Of a DNA stretch of 13,987 nt, positions 13,328-13,987 are shown one piece after another. Below the pieces are notes generated by a model that worked only from the letters and a program-made list of their open reading frames with translations, was not told the origin of the DNA and searched no databases. Position numbers and translations under genes: made by a program. Within the stretch, counting starts at the first letter, position 1. Each line of letters begins with the position of its first letter. Source of the stretch: Chlamydiia bacterium (lineage in GTDB: Bacteria; Chlamydiota; Chlamydiia; Chlamydiales; FEN-1388); contig JAQGPK010000107.1 of NCBI GenBank assembly GCA_028293095.1, positions 1-13,987 on the forward strand, read 5' to 3'.

Positions 13328-13987
13328 TTAACGGATGCGTTTGATCTTGTTGAGGCCATTTAGAGCCGCTACCCGATAGCCTTCAGCATAGGTAGGGTAG
13401 TTAAATACCTGATCAATAAAGAAATCAATACGCGCATGAAAGTTCATGGCCACCTGTCCAATGTGGACAACCTCTGTCGCACCACGGCCTATCACATGCA
13501 CACCTAAAAGCTCAAGGGTATCGGCATGAAAAATAAGTTTTACAAGCCCTACATTACTGCCATCAATATGACCACGAGCAATTTCATAATAGTAAGCTCT
13601 ACCTACTTCATAACGAAACCCGAGTTCTTTGACATCCTCTTCTGTATATCCACAGGTTGAAATCTCAGGAATGCTATAAATGCCCATAGGATAGACCAAA
13701 GGAAAGAGATGCGTCTCCGCACCAAAAGGATGGCGGGCTGCAAGACGACCTTGCTCCATGCTTGTCGAAGCAAGGCACGGCCCTCCAATCACATCCCCTA
13801 CTGCATAAATATGAGGAACTATAGTTTGAAAAAGTGCATTCACAGGGACATAGCCTTTTTTATCAACACTGAGTCCTGCATTTTGCAACTGTAACTTATC
13901 CACGTTGGCAGTTCTACCAAGCGCATAGAGTAAAATATCTGCCTCAGCCTGTCCGCCGCCTTTAAACTGAACCATCGCCTTATCACC
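13328..13987 (-). CDS. sthA: Soluble pyridine nucleotide transhydrogenase, C-terminal part (5'-truncated)
   Basis: The frame is open at the window edge and covers the last 219 residues of a flavoprotein of about 465. Visible parts: the end of the NAD-binding domain with ADILLYALGRTANVDKL; the FAD-binding motif IYAVGDVIGGPCLASTSMEQGRLA; and the dimerisation domain from PMGIYSIPEISTCGYTEEDV onward. It ends FNYPTYAEGYRVAALNGLNK, close to the E. coli SthA ending (FNYPTMAEAYRVAALNGLN). SthA moves hydride between NADPH and NAD+ in the cytosol and balances the two pools. The tail lacks the HxxxxE catalytic pair of lipoamide dehydrogenase and has the SthA-type ending instead. The N-terminal FAD-binding half lies outside. 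It is transcribed toward the repeat island; no clear terminator follows beyond the hairpin near 13213-13237. Confidence 0.93.
   Translation of the reverse strand, partial: GDKAMVQFKGGGQAEADILLYALGRTANVDKLQLQNAGLSVDKKGYVPVNALFQTIVPHIYAVGDVIGGPCLASTSMEQGRLAARHPFGAETHLFPLVYPMGIYSIPEISTCGYTEEDVKELGFRYEVGRAYYYEIARGHIDGSNVGLVKLIFHADTLELLGVHVIGRGATEVVHIGQVAMNFHARIDFFIDQVFNYPTYAEGYRVAALNGLNKIKRIR

Noticed and set aside
13328..13987. Dihydrolipoamide dehydrogenase or glutathione reductase as identity of the partial flavoprotein
   Set aside because: The C-terminus has the SthA-type ending FNYPT-AE-YRVAALNGLN and lacks the HxxxxE pair of those enzymes.

Overview
The window looks like a chromosome segment of a member of the Chlamydiae, most likely an amoeba-associated ('environmental', Parachlamydiales-type) lineage rather than a Chlamydia species. 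The main grounds are the tight gene order yicC - gmk - small omega-like gene - metG (gmk, a ~100-residue gene and metG are also neighbours in Chlamydia trachomatis, from memory), a Gmk P-loop of the form SAPAGTGKTT, and a eukaryote-like BTB + TPR protein of the kind expanded in amoeba-infecting chlamydiae. The species cannot be named from the sequence alone.

Layout. (1) 1-1537, minus strand: 3'-truncated gene for a protein with a degenerate BTB/POZ-like region followed by 34-residue TPRs (102-bp DNA repeats), with a clear Shine-Dalgarno and a good -10 box; a candidate host-directed effector. (2) 1538-2057: about 520 bp with no convincing gene. (3) 2058-6507, minus strand: a compact, overlapping housekeeping operon read yicC -> gmk -> rpoZ-like -> small membrane protein -> metG (RNA turnover, GTP precursor supply, RNA polymerase, unknown, methionyl-tRNA charging). 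(4) 6575-8868, plus strand, divergent from the operon: a secreted or anchored transglutaminase-like/TPR protein followed 23 bp later by a secreted protein with an internally duplicated domain. (5) 9056-9394: small coiled-coil protein of unknown function with a possible 3' frameshift. (6) 9520-12111: complete clpB disaggregase. (7) 12108-12773, minus strand: a secreted collagen-like protein whose stop codon interlocks with that of clpB. (8) 12774-13327: a gene-free region packed with short direct and inverted repeats (CTCTGTG and CTTTGCG families) and an imperfect inverted-repeat pair that could be the ends of a small mobile element. (9) 13328-13987, minus strand: the C-terminal half of sthA, soluble pyridine nucleotide transhydrogenase, running off the window.

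The housekeeping genes (metG, gmk, yicC, clpB, sthA) are confidently identified. The parts most worth attention are the BTB-TPR protein with its mosaic repeats, the repeat-dense intergenic island before sthA, the secreted pair at 6575-8868, and the short collagen-like protein. I found no CRISPR array, tRNA, rRNA or intact transposase.
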